Shown: positions 1 through 6,255 of the stretch, in pieces
Layout of the letters: each line of letters opens with the position of its first letter
Numbering within the stretch: position 1 is the stretch's first letter
Assembly (NCBI GenBank): GCA_027451085.1
Contig: DAIDKA010000018.1
Location: 1 to 11,540 of the forward strand
Origin: Gammaproteobacteria bacterium
Lineage (GTDB): Bacteria > Pseudomonadota > Gammaproteobacteria > Steroidobacterales > Steroidobacteraceae
Reading direction: 5' to 3'
Length of the DNA stretch: 11,540 nt
Position numbers and translations under genes: made by a program
Notes under the pieces: model-generated
The model's input: the letters and a program-made list of their open reading frames with translations, nothing else
Databases searched by the model: none
Told to the model about the DNA's origin: nothing

Positions 1-1575
1 CTTGAGACCGGCCGCCGCTGGAGCTATGCGCAGCTCGACCGTGACGTGGCGCGCACGGCCTGCTGGCTGTCCGGCCTGTTCGGTCCGGCGAGCGGGGTGC
101 GGGTGGCAACCCTGGGGCGCAACTCGGGAACGCAGCTGATCCTGCACCTCGCCGCGGTACGCGCGGGCGCGATCCACGTGCCGTTCAACTGGCGCCTGGC
201 GGGCGCGGAGCTGGCGGTGCTGGCCGCAGATGCGCGGACGCAGTTGCTGGTGCATGACCCGGAGTTCGACATCAAGTCCTTTGACGGGCGGCGGGTGCGG
301 ACGCCGGACCTGGATGCGGCGGTGGCGACCGCGGGTGTCGTGCCGGTGCGGCGGCGCCCGGCGAATGAGACATCGACGCTGCTGTACACCTCCGGCACCA
401 GCGGCCGCCCCAAGGGCGTGATGGTCACGGAGGACAATGCGTTCTGGGGCTGTACCAATTTCAACCTCGGGAACGGCGTCACGCGGCACAGCACCGTGCT
501 GTGCGACATGCCGATGTTCCATACCGCCGGGCTGTTCGCCGCGGTGCGTGCCGTACTGCTCGCCGGCGGCACTTCCCTCATCTCCAGGGGCTTCAATGCC
601 GGGCTCACCCTGGCGCGGATCGCCGATCCCGAACTGCGCGTGACACATTATTTTTCGGTGCCGCAGATGGCACAGATGCTGTGGCAGCAGGAAGGGTTCC
701 AGCCGCGGATGCTGCAGGGCCTGCAGGTCTATGCCACCGGTGGCGCGCCCAATCCGCGCGCGCAGATCGAACGCTTCGTCGATGCCGGCATCCCGATGTC
801 GGATGGTTTCGGGATGTCGGAGACCGGATCATCGTTCGGCATGCCCGTACATGACCCGCGGGTGCTGCGGGACAAGGCCGGGTCCTGCGGACTGCCCTAT
901 ATTTCCATGCAGGCGCGGATCGTGGATGAGGACGGTCGGGACGTTCCAGCAGGCGCCGTGGGCGAGCTGTGGCTGCGCGGCCCGAGCATCACTCCCGGCT
1001 ACTGGAACCAACCTGCGCTGACCGCGGCGACATTTTCGGATGGCTGGTTCAAGACGGGCGATGCCGCCCGGTGCGATGCCGATGGCTATTACTTCATCGT
1101 CGACCGCCGCAAGGACATGTTCATCTCCGGCGGCGAGAACGTATACCCGGCGGAAGTCGAGGCCGTGCTGTACGAGCTCGACGCAGTGGCGGAAGCGGCG
1201 GTGATCGGCGTGTCCGATGATCGGTGGGGCGAGGTCGGCCGGGCCTACATCGTGCTGCGGCCGGGCCGTTCGGTGGAAGCGCAGACTGTGCTGGCGCACT
1301 GCGGCGGCCGGCTGGCCAAGTACAAGGTCCCCGCCTCGGTGGTGTTTACCGACGGCATCCCGCGGACCGCATCCGGCAAGGTCAAGAAAACGGAGCTGCG
1401 CGATCGGGCGGTCGCAGCCGGGGTGGCAATCGAGGGTCAAGGCGGCCAGGGATCACGGCAGCAGGTCCTTGATCCGGTAGTACAGCATCGCCAGCACCAG
1501 CGCCGGGCGGCGCAGCACCATGCCGCCCGGGAAGTCGGCGTGGGGGATGCGGGCGAAGACATCGAAGCGCTCTGA
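1..1575 (+). CDS. AMP-forming acyl-CoA synthetase / fatty-acid-CoA ligase, 5' partial
   Basis: This is an ANL-superfamily adenylate-forming enzyme, expected to activate a carboxylic acid with ATP and join it to CoA in the cytoplasm. The frame is open from base 1 (LETGRRWSYAQLDRDVARTA reads as family sequence), so the true start lies upstream; the GTG at 46 is internal. Visible motifs: phosphate-binding loop YTSGTSGRPKG (385-417), GFGMSET (805-825), then WFKTGD, the hinge region DRRKDMFISGGENVYPAEVE, and the C-terminal PRTASGKVKK with the presumed catalytic lysine at 1378-1380. Family similarity normally stops soon after that motif. Here the frame continues about 50 codons, glutamine- and histidine-rich, running antisense through the end of the convergent puuB gene to TGA at 1573-1575. 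The substrate cannot be told. A link to polyamine catabolism is not evident; it is probably a separate transcription unit. Confidence 0.93.
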   Translation, partial: LETGRRWSYAQLDRDVARTACWLSGLFGPASGVRVATLGRNSGTQLILHLAAVRAGAIHVPFNWRLAGAELAVLAADARTQLLVHDPEFDIKSFDGRRVRTPDLDAAVATAGVVPVRRRPANETSTLLYTSGTSGRPKGVMVTEDNAFWGCTNFNLGNGVTRHSTVLCDMPMFHTAGLFAAVRAVLLAGGTSLISRGFNAGLTLARIADPELRVTHYFSVPQMAQMLWQQEGFQPRMLQGLQVYATGGAPNPRAQIERFVDAGIPMSDGFGMSETGSSFGMPVHDPRVLRDKAGSCGLPYISMQARIVDEDGRDVPAGAVGELWLRGPSITPGYWNQPALTAATFSDGWFKTGDAARCDADGYYFIVDRRKDMFISGGENVYPAEVEAVLYELDAVAEAAVIGVSDDRWGEVGRAYIVLRPGRSVEAQTVLAHCGGRLAKYKVPASVVFTDGIPRTASGKVKKTELRDRAVAAGVAIEGQGGQGSRQQVLDPVVQHRQHQRRAAQHHAAREVGVGDAGEDIEAL

Positions 1576-2748
1576 CTGACCCGCAATGGCCTCGGCCACC
1601 ATCTTGCCCGCGACGCCGGTCAGGGCCACACCGTGGCCGGAGAAGCCCTGCAGGAAGTACACATCGGGGTTCAGCCGGCCGAAGTGCGGGGCGCGGTTAA
1701 GGGTGATGTCGACGTTGCCACCCCAGGCGAAGTCCAGCTTCACGTCCGCGAGCTGCGGGAACACCTTGAGCATGCGCGCGCGGGTGGCGGCGGCGATGCG
1801 GTCGGGGTCGAAGCCGGCGTAGCTCACCCGACCACCGAACAGCAGGCGGTGGTCGGCTGTGCGCCGGTAGTAATCCAGCACCCAGTTCATATCCGCCACG
1901 CAGGCGTTGTTGGCGATGAGCGCCTGTGCGCGCTCCTGGCCCAGAGGCTCGGTGGTCACGATGCAGGTGCCGACGGCCATGATCTTGCGCGCCAGCGTCG
2001 GGGCGGTGTCGCCCAGGTAGACGTTGCCGCAGAGTACCAGCTGGCTGCAGTGAACGGCGCCGCTGCCGGTGCGCACGCGCACGGGTGAGCGCCCGTCGAA
2101 GGACAGGACGCGGGTGCCCTCGAAAATCCGCACGCCGCGCTGTTCGGCGGCGGCGGCCAGGCCCCTGAGGTAGTTCAGCGGGTGGATGTGTCCGGCAGTC
2201 GGGTCGTACAGGGCGCTGCTGTAGAGTCGGGACTGGATGAGGGTGCGGATCTCGTCGCGGGCCACGTAGCGCACGCCTTCATAGCCGTACTTGCGCTGCA
2301 GTTCAGCCACGTAGACCTGCAGTTCCGCATCGTGGCGAGGCTTGAGGCCTGCCAGCAGGTGTCCGGGCACATAGTCGCAGTCGAGCCCCAGGCGGGCGCT
2401 TTGTTCGCGCACCAGGCGCACGCCCTCGACGGAGACGTCCCAGACCTTGCGGGCATCGTCCGCGCCGATCAGGCGTTCGAGCTTATCCTGGCTGGCGGCG
2501 ACTCCTGCGAGCACCTGGGCCCCATTGCGACCTGAGGCGCCCCAGCCCACCTGCTGGCCCTCCAGCACCACCACGCTGTAGCCGCGCTCGGCCAGGTTGA
2601 GGGCGGTGGAAATACCCGCGAAGCCACCACCGACGACGCACACGTCGCAGCGCTGATCGCCGGCGAGCGGCGGGCGCCGCGGCGCTGGCCGGGCGGAGGC
2701 GGCGTAGTAGGTGAGCGCGGGTTGCAGCAGGGCCATGGGTGATTCCAT
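1453..2748 (-). CDS. puuB: Gamma-glutamylputrescine oxidase (FAD-dependent DAO family), PuuB-like
   Basis: This oxidises gamma-glutamyl-putrescine to gamma-glutamyl-gamma-aminobutyraldehyde with release of H2O2 and ammonia, the second step of the Puu pathway. The 431-aa product starts with the PuuB-typical YYAASA (residues 14-19). An FAD dinucleotide fold follows: VVGGGFAGISTALNLAERG at 38-56, with an acidic strand end at E63 and GASGRNGAQ at 70-78. Further PuuB-like blocks are GHIHPLN (186-192), LCGNVYLGD, LDYYRRTADHRLLFGGRVSY and FLQGFSGHGVALTGVAGK. It ends like E. coli PuuB (426 aa) with a YYRIKDLLP tail, so its C-terminus is genuine although it overlaps the ligase ORF by 123 bp. Two starts are possible: ATG at 2748 (taken here; no Shine-Dalgarno, directly beside an operator-like AT tract) or ATG at 2736 (MALLQP), with a weak GGA upstream. 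It is divergent from puuD, implying shared control. Confidence 0.93.
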   Translation of the reverse strand: MESPMALLQPALTYYAASARPAPRRPPLAGDQRCDVCVVGGGFAGISTALNLAERGYSVVVLEGQQVGWGASGRNGAQVLAGVAASQDKLERLIGADDARKVWDVSVEGVRLVREQSARLGLDCDYVPGHLLAGLKPRHDAELQVYVAELQRKYGYEGVRYVARDEIRTLIQSRLYSSALYDPTAGHIHPLNYLRGLAAAAEQRGVRIFEGTRVLSFDGRSPVRVRTGSGAVHCSQLVLCGNVYLGDTAPTLARKIMAVGTCIVTTEPLGQERAQALIANNACVADMNWVLDYYRRTADHRLLFGGRVSYAGFDPDRIAAATRARMLKVFPQLADVKLDFAWGGNVDITLNRAPHFGRLNPDVYFLQGFSGHGVALTGVAGKMVAEAIAGQSERFDVFARIPHADFPGGMVLRRPALVLAMLYYRIKDLLP

Positions 2749-2763
2749 TGTTTAAAATATTTA
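2749..2763 (-). promoter_or_regulatory. Candidate PuuR-like operator next to puuB
   Basis: The tract lies directly upstream of the first puuB ATG. Read on the minus strand it is TAAATATTTTAAACA, which agrees at 11 of 15 positions with the 15-bp E. coli PuuR motif AAAATATAATGAACA as I remember it. Its plus strand starts with the same TGTTTA as the second site at 2959. It also contains possible minus-strand -10 boxes such as TATTTT. A bound repressor would block puuB initiation. No regulator gene is in the window, so the identity of the protein is inference. Confidence 0.4.
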
Positions 2764-2765
2764 AA

Positions 2766-2778
2766 GCCCGGAACGGGC
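2766..2778. other. Small perfect inverted repeat GCCCG-GAA-CGGGC
   Basis: A 5-bp stem with a 3-nt loop, overlapping a 10-bp palindrome ACGGGCCCGT at 2773-2782. It sits just upstream of the AT-rich operator candidate on the puuB side. It has no adjoining T-run, so it does not look like an intrinsic terminator. In such GC-rich DNA it could be chance or part of an operator. Confidence 0.25.
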
Positions 2779-2828
2779 CCGTACAGTGCCGGCCGCGGGA
2801 GCCCATCGAAAAGGCACGGCAGCCGGAA

Positions 2829-2924
2829 ATGGCTTTATTGCAGCCTCACTGTGCATATTATCATCGCTTGGAACCACAGAAAATGTGTGCCGGGCGCAGT
2901 CAGCGAAGCCGCCGATGTGGTTAA
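2829..2924 (+). pseudogene. Possible relic of a PuuB-like N-terminus (31 codons)
   Basis: In the plus strand of the divergent region, ATG at 2829 opens a 31-codon frame that starts MALLQPHCAYYHR and stops at TAA 2922-2924. The adjacent puuB product, on the opposite strand, has MALLQPALTYYAA from its fifth residue: 8 of the first 11 residues match, with YY at the same offset. The underlying codons differ mostly at silent positions (GCT/GCC, TTA/CTG, TTG/CTG, CAG/CAA, CCT/CCC, TAT/TAC), the pattern expected of diverged homologous coding DNA, with AT-richer codons on the plus-strand side. After residue 13 the similarity ends and no FAD-binding fold follows. It has no well-placed ribosome binding site. 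Alternatives are chance or a short leader peptide. Confidence 0.3.
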
Positions 2925-2936
2925 ATAGGGACCATA

Positions 2937-2966
2937 TTGAACCCAGGATGACCACGACTGTTTATT
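2937..2966 (+). promoter_or_regulatory. Candidate sigma70-type promoter for the puuD operon
   Basis: TTGAAC (2937-2942) and TTTATT (2961-2966) are separated by 18 bp. Each hexamer matches the sigma70 consensus at 4 of 6 positions, which is only moderate. The location, some 30 bp before the puuD ATG, and the overlap of the -10 region with the operator-like dyad at 2959-2976 make it plausible. Confidence 0.35.
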
Positions 2967-2976
2967 AAATTAAACA
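2959..2976. promoter_or_regulatory. Operator-like dyad TGTTTA-N6-TAAACA before puuD
   Basis: A perfect 6-bp inverted repeat around a 6-bp AT spacer, 19 bp before the puuD start. Its minus strand (2973 to 2959) reads TTAATTTAATAAACA, 11 of 15 matches to the remembered E. coli PuuR motif, and it shares TGTTTA with the puuB-proximal site at 2749. The two sites flank the divergent region and could let one regulator control both directions. The AT content is striking against the surrounding GC-rich DNA. The regulator's identity is inferred, not shown. Confidence 0.45.
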
Positions 2977-2995
2977 TCCGTACTGGAAAAGAATC

Positions 2996-3745
2996 ATGCA
3001 GACCCGACGCCCTATCATCGGTGTGCCCGCCGACCGCCGCATGCTGGGCAAACATCCTTTTCACGCGGTGGGCGAGAAGTACCTGCACGCGCTGATCGAG
3101 GCCGCCGATGCCCTGCCCATAATCATTCCCTCCCTGGGGCTCGATGTGCAGGAACTGTTGGGACTGGTGGACGGCGTGCTGCTGACCGGCAGCCCGTCAA
3201 ATGTCGAACCGCAGCATTATGCCGGCAGCCCCAGCGTGCCCGGGACCCTGCATGATCCGCACCGGGACGCGACCACACTGGCGCTGATCCCGGCGGCGGT
3301 GCGCGCGGGCCTGCCGGTGCTGGGCATCTGCCGCGGCTTCCAGGAAATGAACGTTGCCTTCGGCGGCTCGCTCCACCAGCGGGTGCACGAGGTCGAGGGC
3401 CACATGGACCACCGCGATGACGAGAGCGCGCCACTCGAGGTGCAATACGGGCCGGCGCACGACGTGCTGCTGGACCCTGGGGGATTGCTGCGGCAGCTGG
3501 CGGGCGGCGCGGAACGCATCCGCGTCAATTCGCTGCACTGGCAGGGCGTCGACCGGCTGGGCCAGGGCCTGGCGGTGGAGGCCCGCGCGCCGGACGGACT
3601 GGTGGAGGCCTTCAGGGTCTCCGACGCCTGCTTCGCCGTGGCTGTGCAGTGGCACCCCGAGTGGCAGGCGATGAACAACCCCTTTTCACGCGCCCTGTTC
3701 GCGGCCTTCGGCCGGGCCTGCCGCGAGGGCGACGCAGTTGAGTGA
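2996..3745 (+). CDS. puuD: Gamma-glutamyl-GABA hydrolase (class I glutamine amidotransferase-like), PuuD/SpuA
   Basis: This cytoplasmic hydrolase splits gamma-glutamyl-GABA into GABA and glutamate, the last step of the Puu pathway. The 249-aa product is close to E. coli PuuD (254 aa). It starts RRPIIGVPADRR and has DGVLLTGSPSNVEPQHY near 59-75. The nucleophile elbow is GICRGFQEMNV, with Cys112 as the catalytic residue. FGGSLHQ follows at 122-128, and QWHPEW (218-223) supplies His220 and Glu222 of the triad. All key residues are present and nothing is truncated. The ATG at 2996 has a GGAAAAGA ribosome binding site starting at 2985. It is the first gene of the rightward operon, and puuA begins 6 nt after its stop, the same order as spuA-spuB in Pseudomonas. 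Confidence 0.95.
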   Translation: MQTRRPIIGVPADRRMLGKHPFHAVGEKYLHALIEAADALPIIIPSLGLDVQELLGLVDGVLLTGSPSNVEPQHYAGSPSVPGTLHDPHRDATTLALIPAAVRAGLPVLGICRGFQEMNVAFGGSLHQRVHEVEGHMDHRDDESAPLEVQYGPAHDVLLDPGGLLRQLAGGAERIRVNSLHWQGVDRLGQGLAVEARAPDGLVEAFRVSDACFAVAVQWHPEWQAMNNPFSRALFAAFGRACREGDAVE

Positions 3746-3751
3746 ACGAAC

Positions 3752-5092
3752 ATGACAAGTGACATACAGAGTTTTTTCCGTGACCACGGCATTTCCGAGG
3801 TCGAGGCCATCATTCCGGACATGGCGGGCATCGCCCGCGGCAAGATCATGCCGGCGGAGAAGTTCGCCGAGGACGCCGGCATGCGCCTGCCGGAGAGCGT
3901 GTTCCTGCAGACGGTGACCGGGGACTATCCCGTCAACACCAACGATGCCATCGATCCGGCCGAAATCGACATCGTGCTGAAGGCTGATGCCAAGACCGTG
4001 CGGCGTGTGCCCTGGGCGGCCGAACCCACGGCGCAGGTGATCCATGACTGCTTCTACTCGGACGGCAGGCGCGTGACCATGGCGCCGCGCAACGTGCTGC
4101 GTTCAGTGCTGGAACTGTACGCCCAGCGGGGCTGGGAGCCGGTGGTGGCGCCGGAACTCGAGTTCTACCTGGTGGAGCCCAACCTCGACGCCGACTACCC
4201 CTTGAAGCCCCCGGTGGGGCGCTCCGGGCGCGCCGAGCCCGGGCGGCAGTCGTACAGCATCGCGGCGGTGAACGAGTTTGATCCGCTGTTCGATGACATC
4301 TACCAGTTCTGCGAAGACCAGGACATCGAGATCGACACCCTGATCCACGAGGATGGGCCGGCGCAGATGGAGATCAACCTGCTGCACGGCAATCCGCTGG
4401 ATCTCGCCGACCAGGCCTTCCTGTTCAAGCGCACCGCGCGTGAGGCGGCCCTGCGGCACAAGATTTATGCCACCTTCATGGCCAAGCCGCATGCCAAGGA
4501 ACCCGGCAGCGCGATGCACATCCACCAGAGCGTGGTGGACAAGAAGACGGGCCAGAACATCTTCAGCCGCCCCGACGGCACCCCTTCCCAGCTGTTCTTC
4601 TCCCACATCGCCGGCCTGCAGAAGTACCTGCCGGCGACCATGTCGCTGTTCTGCCCGAACGTGAACTCCTACCGCCGCCTGACACGCTTCCAGACCGCGC
4701 CCATCAACACGCAGTGGGGTTATGACAACCGCACCGCCGGGCTGCGGGTGCCGATCTCACCGCCCGCGGCCCGCAGGGTGGAGAACCGCTGCGGCGGGGC
4801 GGACTCCAATCCCTACCTCGCCATTGCCGCCTCCCTGGCCTGCGGCTACCTGGGGATGGTCGAGGGCCTGCAGCCTACCGATCCCATTTCCGGCAGCGCC
4901 CACGAACTGCCGTTCGGGCTGCCGCGAACCCTGGACGAGTCGCTGCGTGAAATGCGGGGCTGTGAGCCCATGGTGGGCCTGCTGGGGGAGGCCTTCGTGA
5001 CCGCCTTTGCCATGGTCAAGGAAGCCGAGTACGAGACTTTCCTGCAAGTCATCAGTTCGTGGGAGCGGGAGCATCTGCTGCTGAATGTGTAA
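3752..5092 (+). CDS. puuA: Gamma-glutamylputrescine synthetase (glutamine-synthetase family), PuuA/SpuB
   Basis: This ligates glutamate to putrescine using ATP, the committed step of the gamma-glutamylation route. The 446-aa product has the short beta-grasp N-domain (VEAIIPDMAGIARGKIMP, 17-34) typical of PuuA-like members. The catalytic domain carries metal-ligand motif ELEF (135-138), GPAQMEINL (202-210, Glu207), the nucleotide/metal region KPHAKEPGSAMHIHQS (245-260) and, further on, RVENRCGGADSNPYLAIAASLA. Assignment to PuuA rather than housekeeping GlnA rests on the N-domain, on the context (puuD 6 nt upstream, polyamine transporter downstream) and on the lack of a GlnA-type adenylylation region that I can recognise. 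The start ATG has only a weak upstream GAGTGA, so it may rely on coupling to puuD. Its last codons are followed by a diverged in-frame copy of the same codons (5069-5116). The amine accepted, putrescine or a longer polyamine, cannot be read from the sequence. Confidence 0.92.
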   Translation: MTSDIQSFFRDHGISEVEAIIPDMAGIARGKIMPAEKFAEDAGMRLPESVFLQTVTGDYPVNTNDAIDPAEIDIVLKADAKTVRRVPWAAEPTAQVIHDCFYSDGRRVTMAPRNVLRSVLELYAQRGWEPVVAPELEFYLVEPNLDADYPLKPPVGRSGRAEPGRQSYSIAAVNEFDPLFDDIYQFCEDQDIEIDTLIHEDGPAQMEINLLHGNPLDLADQAFLFKRTAREAALRHKIYATFMAKPHAKEPGSAMHIHQSVVDKKTGQNIFSRPDGTPSQLFFSHIAGLQKYLPATMSLFCPNVNSYRRLTRFQTAPINTQWGYDNRTAGLRVPISPPAARRVENRCGGADSNPYLAIAASLACGYLGMVEGLQPTDPISGSAHELPFGLPRTLDESLREMRGCEPMVGLLGEAFVTAFAMVKEAEYETFLQVISSWEREHLLLNV

Positions 5093-5116
5093 GAACACCG
5101 GCAGCTGAATGTGTGA
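5069..5116 (+). repeat. Diverged 24-bp tandem duplication of the puuA 3' end
   Basis: The last eight codons of puuA, EHLLLNV-stop (5069-5092), are followed at once by eight in-frame codons reading EHRQLNV-stop (5093-5116). 19 of 24 bases match, with 11 identical bases (GCTGAATGTGT) at 5080-5090 and 5104-5114. The second unit is not translated unless the TAA is read through. It forms most of the 37-bp gap before the lipoprotein gene. Confidence 0.7.
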
Positions 5117-5129
5117 TGATAAGGGGCTG

Positions 5130-6242
5130 ATGCGCACCCTGACTCGCACCTTCATCACGGCTGGACTGGCTGTCCTGGGCCTGTCCGGCTGCGCCGGTGG
5201 GGCGGCCGATCCCGATGCGAAAGTCCTGAATGTCTACAACTGGTCGGACTACATCGCCCCCGGGGTGCTGGAGCAGTTCGAGAAAGAAACCGGCATCAAG
5301 GTCAACTACGACGTCTTCGACTCGAACGAGGTGCTGGAGACCAAGATGCTCATGGGGCATAGCGGCTTCGATGTCGTCGTGCCCTCCGGCCCCTTCCTGC
5401 AGCGGCAGATCGCCGCCGGGGTGTACCGGAAGCTGGACAAATCGCAGATCCCCAACCTCAGGTACATCGACCCGCAGGTCGCCCGGGGCACCGCTGCCTA
5501 CGACCCCGGCAACCAGTACGGGGTGGACTACCTGTGGATCACCTCCGGTCCCGGCTACAACGTCGACCAGATCAACAAGCGCATGCCCGATGCGCCTGTC
5601 GACTCGCTGCGGATGCTATACGACCCCGCGGTGGTGTCGAAATTCAACGATTGCGGGGTGTCCTTGCTGGATGCCCCGACGGAGGTCCTGGAGACCGTGC
5701 TGCGCTACCTGGGGCGTAACCCGGCCAGCCAGTCCAAGGAGGACCTGGATGCGGCCGAAAAGGCGCTGATGGCCATCCGCCCCTACATCCGCTACATCCA
5801 TTCCTCCCGCTATATCGACGACCTGGCGAACGGCGAGATCTGCCTGGCGCTGGGCTGGTCCGGGGACGTGAAGCAGGCGCATGACCGCGCCGTGGAGGCC
5901 GGCAAGGGCATCAACCTCGCTTATCACATCCCGGTCGAGGGTGGGGTGGTGAACTTCGACATGCTGGCGATCCCCAAGGACGCGCCCCATGTGCGCAACG
6001 CCCACGCTTTCATCAATTTCCTGCTGCGCCCGGACATCGCGGCGCGCAACACCAATTATCTCAAGTATCCGAACAGCGACGACCCGGCGCAGGAACCGCT
6101 GCTGGATGCCAGGGTGCGCAATGAGCCGGGCATCTATCCGCCGCCCGACGTGCGTGCGAAGCTGCTGCCCGAACACGTCAAGTCCCCGCAGTTCACCCGC
6201 CTGCTCAACCGCATGTGGACAAGGTTCAAGACCGGCGAATGA
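5130..6242 (+). CDS. potF: Polyamine (putrescine/spermidine-type) ABC transporter substrate-binding lipoprotein, PotF/SpuD-like
   Basis: This is the extracytoplasmic receptor that hands polyamine to the PotGHI-type importer. I chose ATG 5130 over the in-frame ATG at 5109: it has an AAGGGG ribosome binding site at 5121 and places a clean signal sequence at the N-terminus. The 370-aa precursor begins MRTLTRTFITAGLAVLGLSGC, a lipobox with Cys21, so it is probably a lipoprotein, whereas E. coli PotF is soluble and periplasmic. Binding-site regions of PotF are recognisable: YNWSDY (36-41), VVVPSGPFLQRQ (82-93), LLDAPTEV (179-186), LGWSGD (241-246) and VVNFDMLAIP (273-282), covering the aromatic and acidic residues expected to hold the amines. 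The potG-like gene starts 13 nt downstream. Which polyamine is preferred is unknown. Confidence 0.93.
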   Translation: MRTLTRTFITAGLAVLGLSGCAGGAADPDAKVLNVYNWSDYIAPGVLEQFEKETGIKVNYDVFDSNEVLETKMLMGHSGFDVVVPSGPFLQRQIAAGVYRKLDKSQIPNLRYIDPQVARGTAAYDPGNQYGVDYLWITSGPGYNVDQINKRMPDAPVDSLRMLYDPAVVSKFNDCGVSLLDAPTEVLETVLRYLGRNPASQSKEDLDAAEKALMAIRPYIRYIHSSRYIDDLANGEICLALGWSGDVKQAHDRAVEAGKGINLAYHIPVEGGVVNFDMLAIPKDAPHVRNAHAFINFLLRPDIAARNTNYLKYPNSDDPAQEPLLDARVRNEPGIYPPPDVRAKLLPEHVKSPQFTRLLNRMWTRFKTGE

Positions 6243-6255
6243 GGTGCCAGCCGCA

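Noticed and set aside
829..1440. 203-aa minus-strand open frame inside the acyl-CoA ligase
   Set aside because: No recognisable domain, and the plus-strand frame carries all ligase motifs through this stretch.
2829..2844. Sigma54-type promoter (TGGC...TTGC) in the divergent region
   Set aside because: The GG and GC of the TGGC/TTGC elements are 7 bp apart instead of the required 10; a GC at the right distance lacks the TTGC context.
2848..2868. CRP-like site around TGTGCATATTATCATCG
   Set aside because: Only the left half resembles TGTGA and the right half does not match TCACA; too weak to call.
5109..5129. Earlier ATG for the PotF-like protein
   Set aside because: It lies inside the duplicated puuA tail, has no ribosome binding site, and would add charged residues (CDDKG) before the lipoprotein signal; ATG 5130 has AAGGGG upstream.
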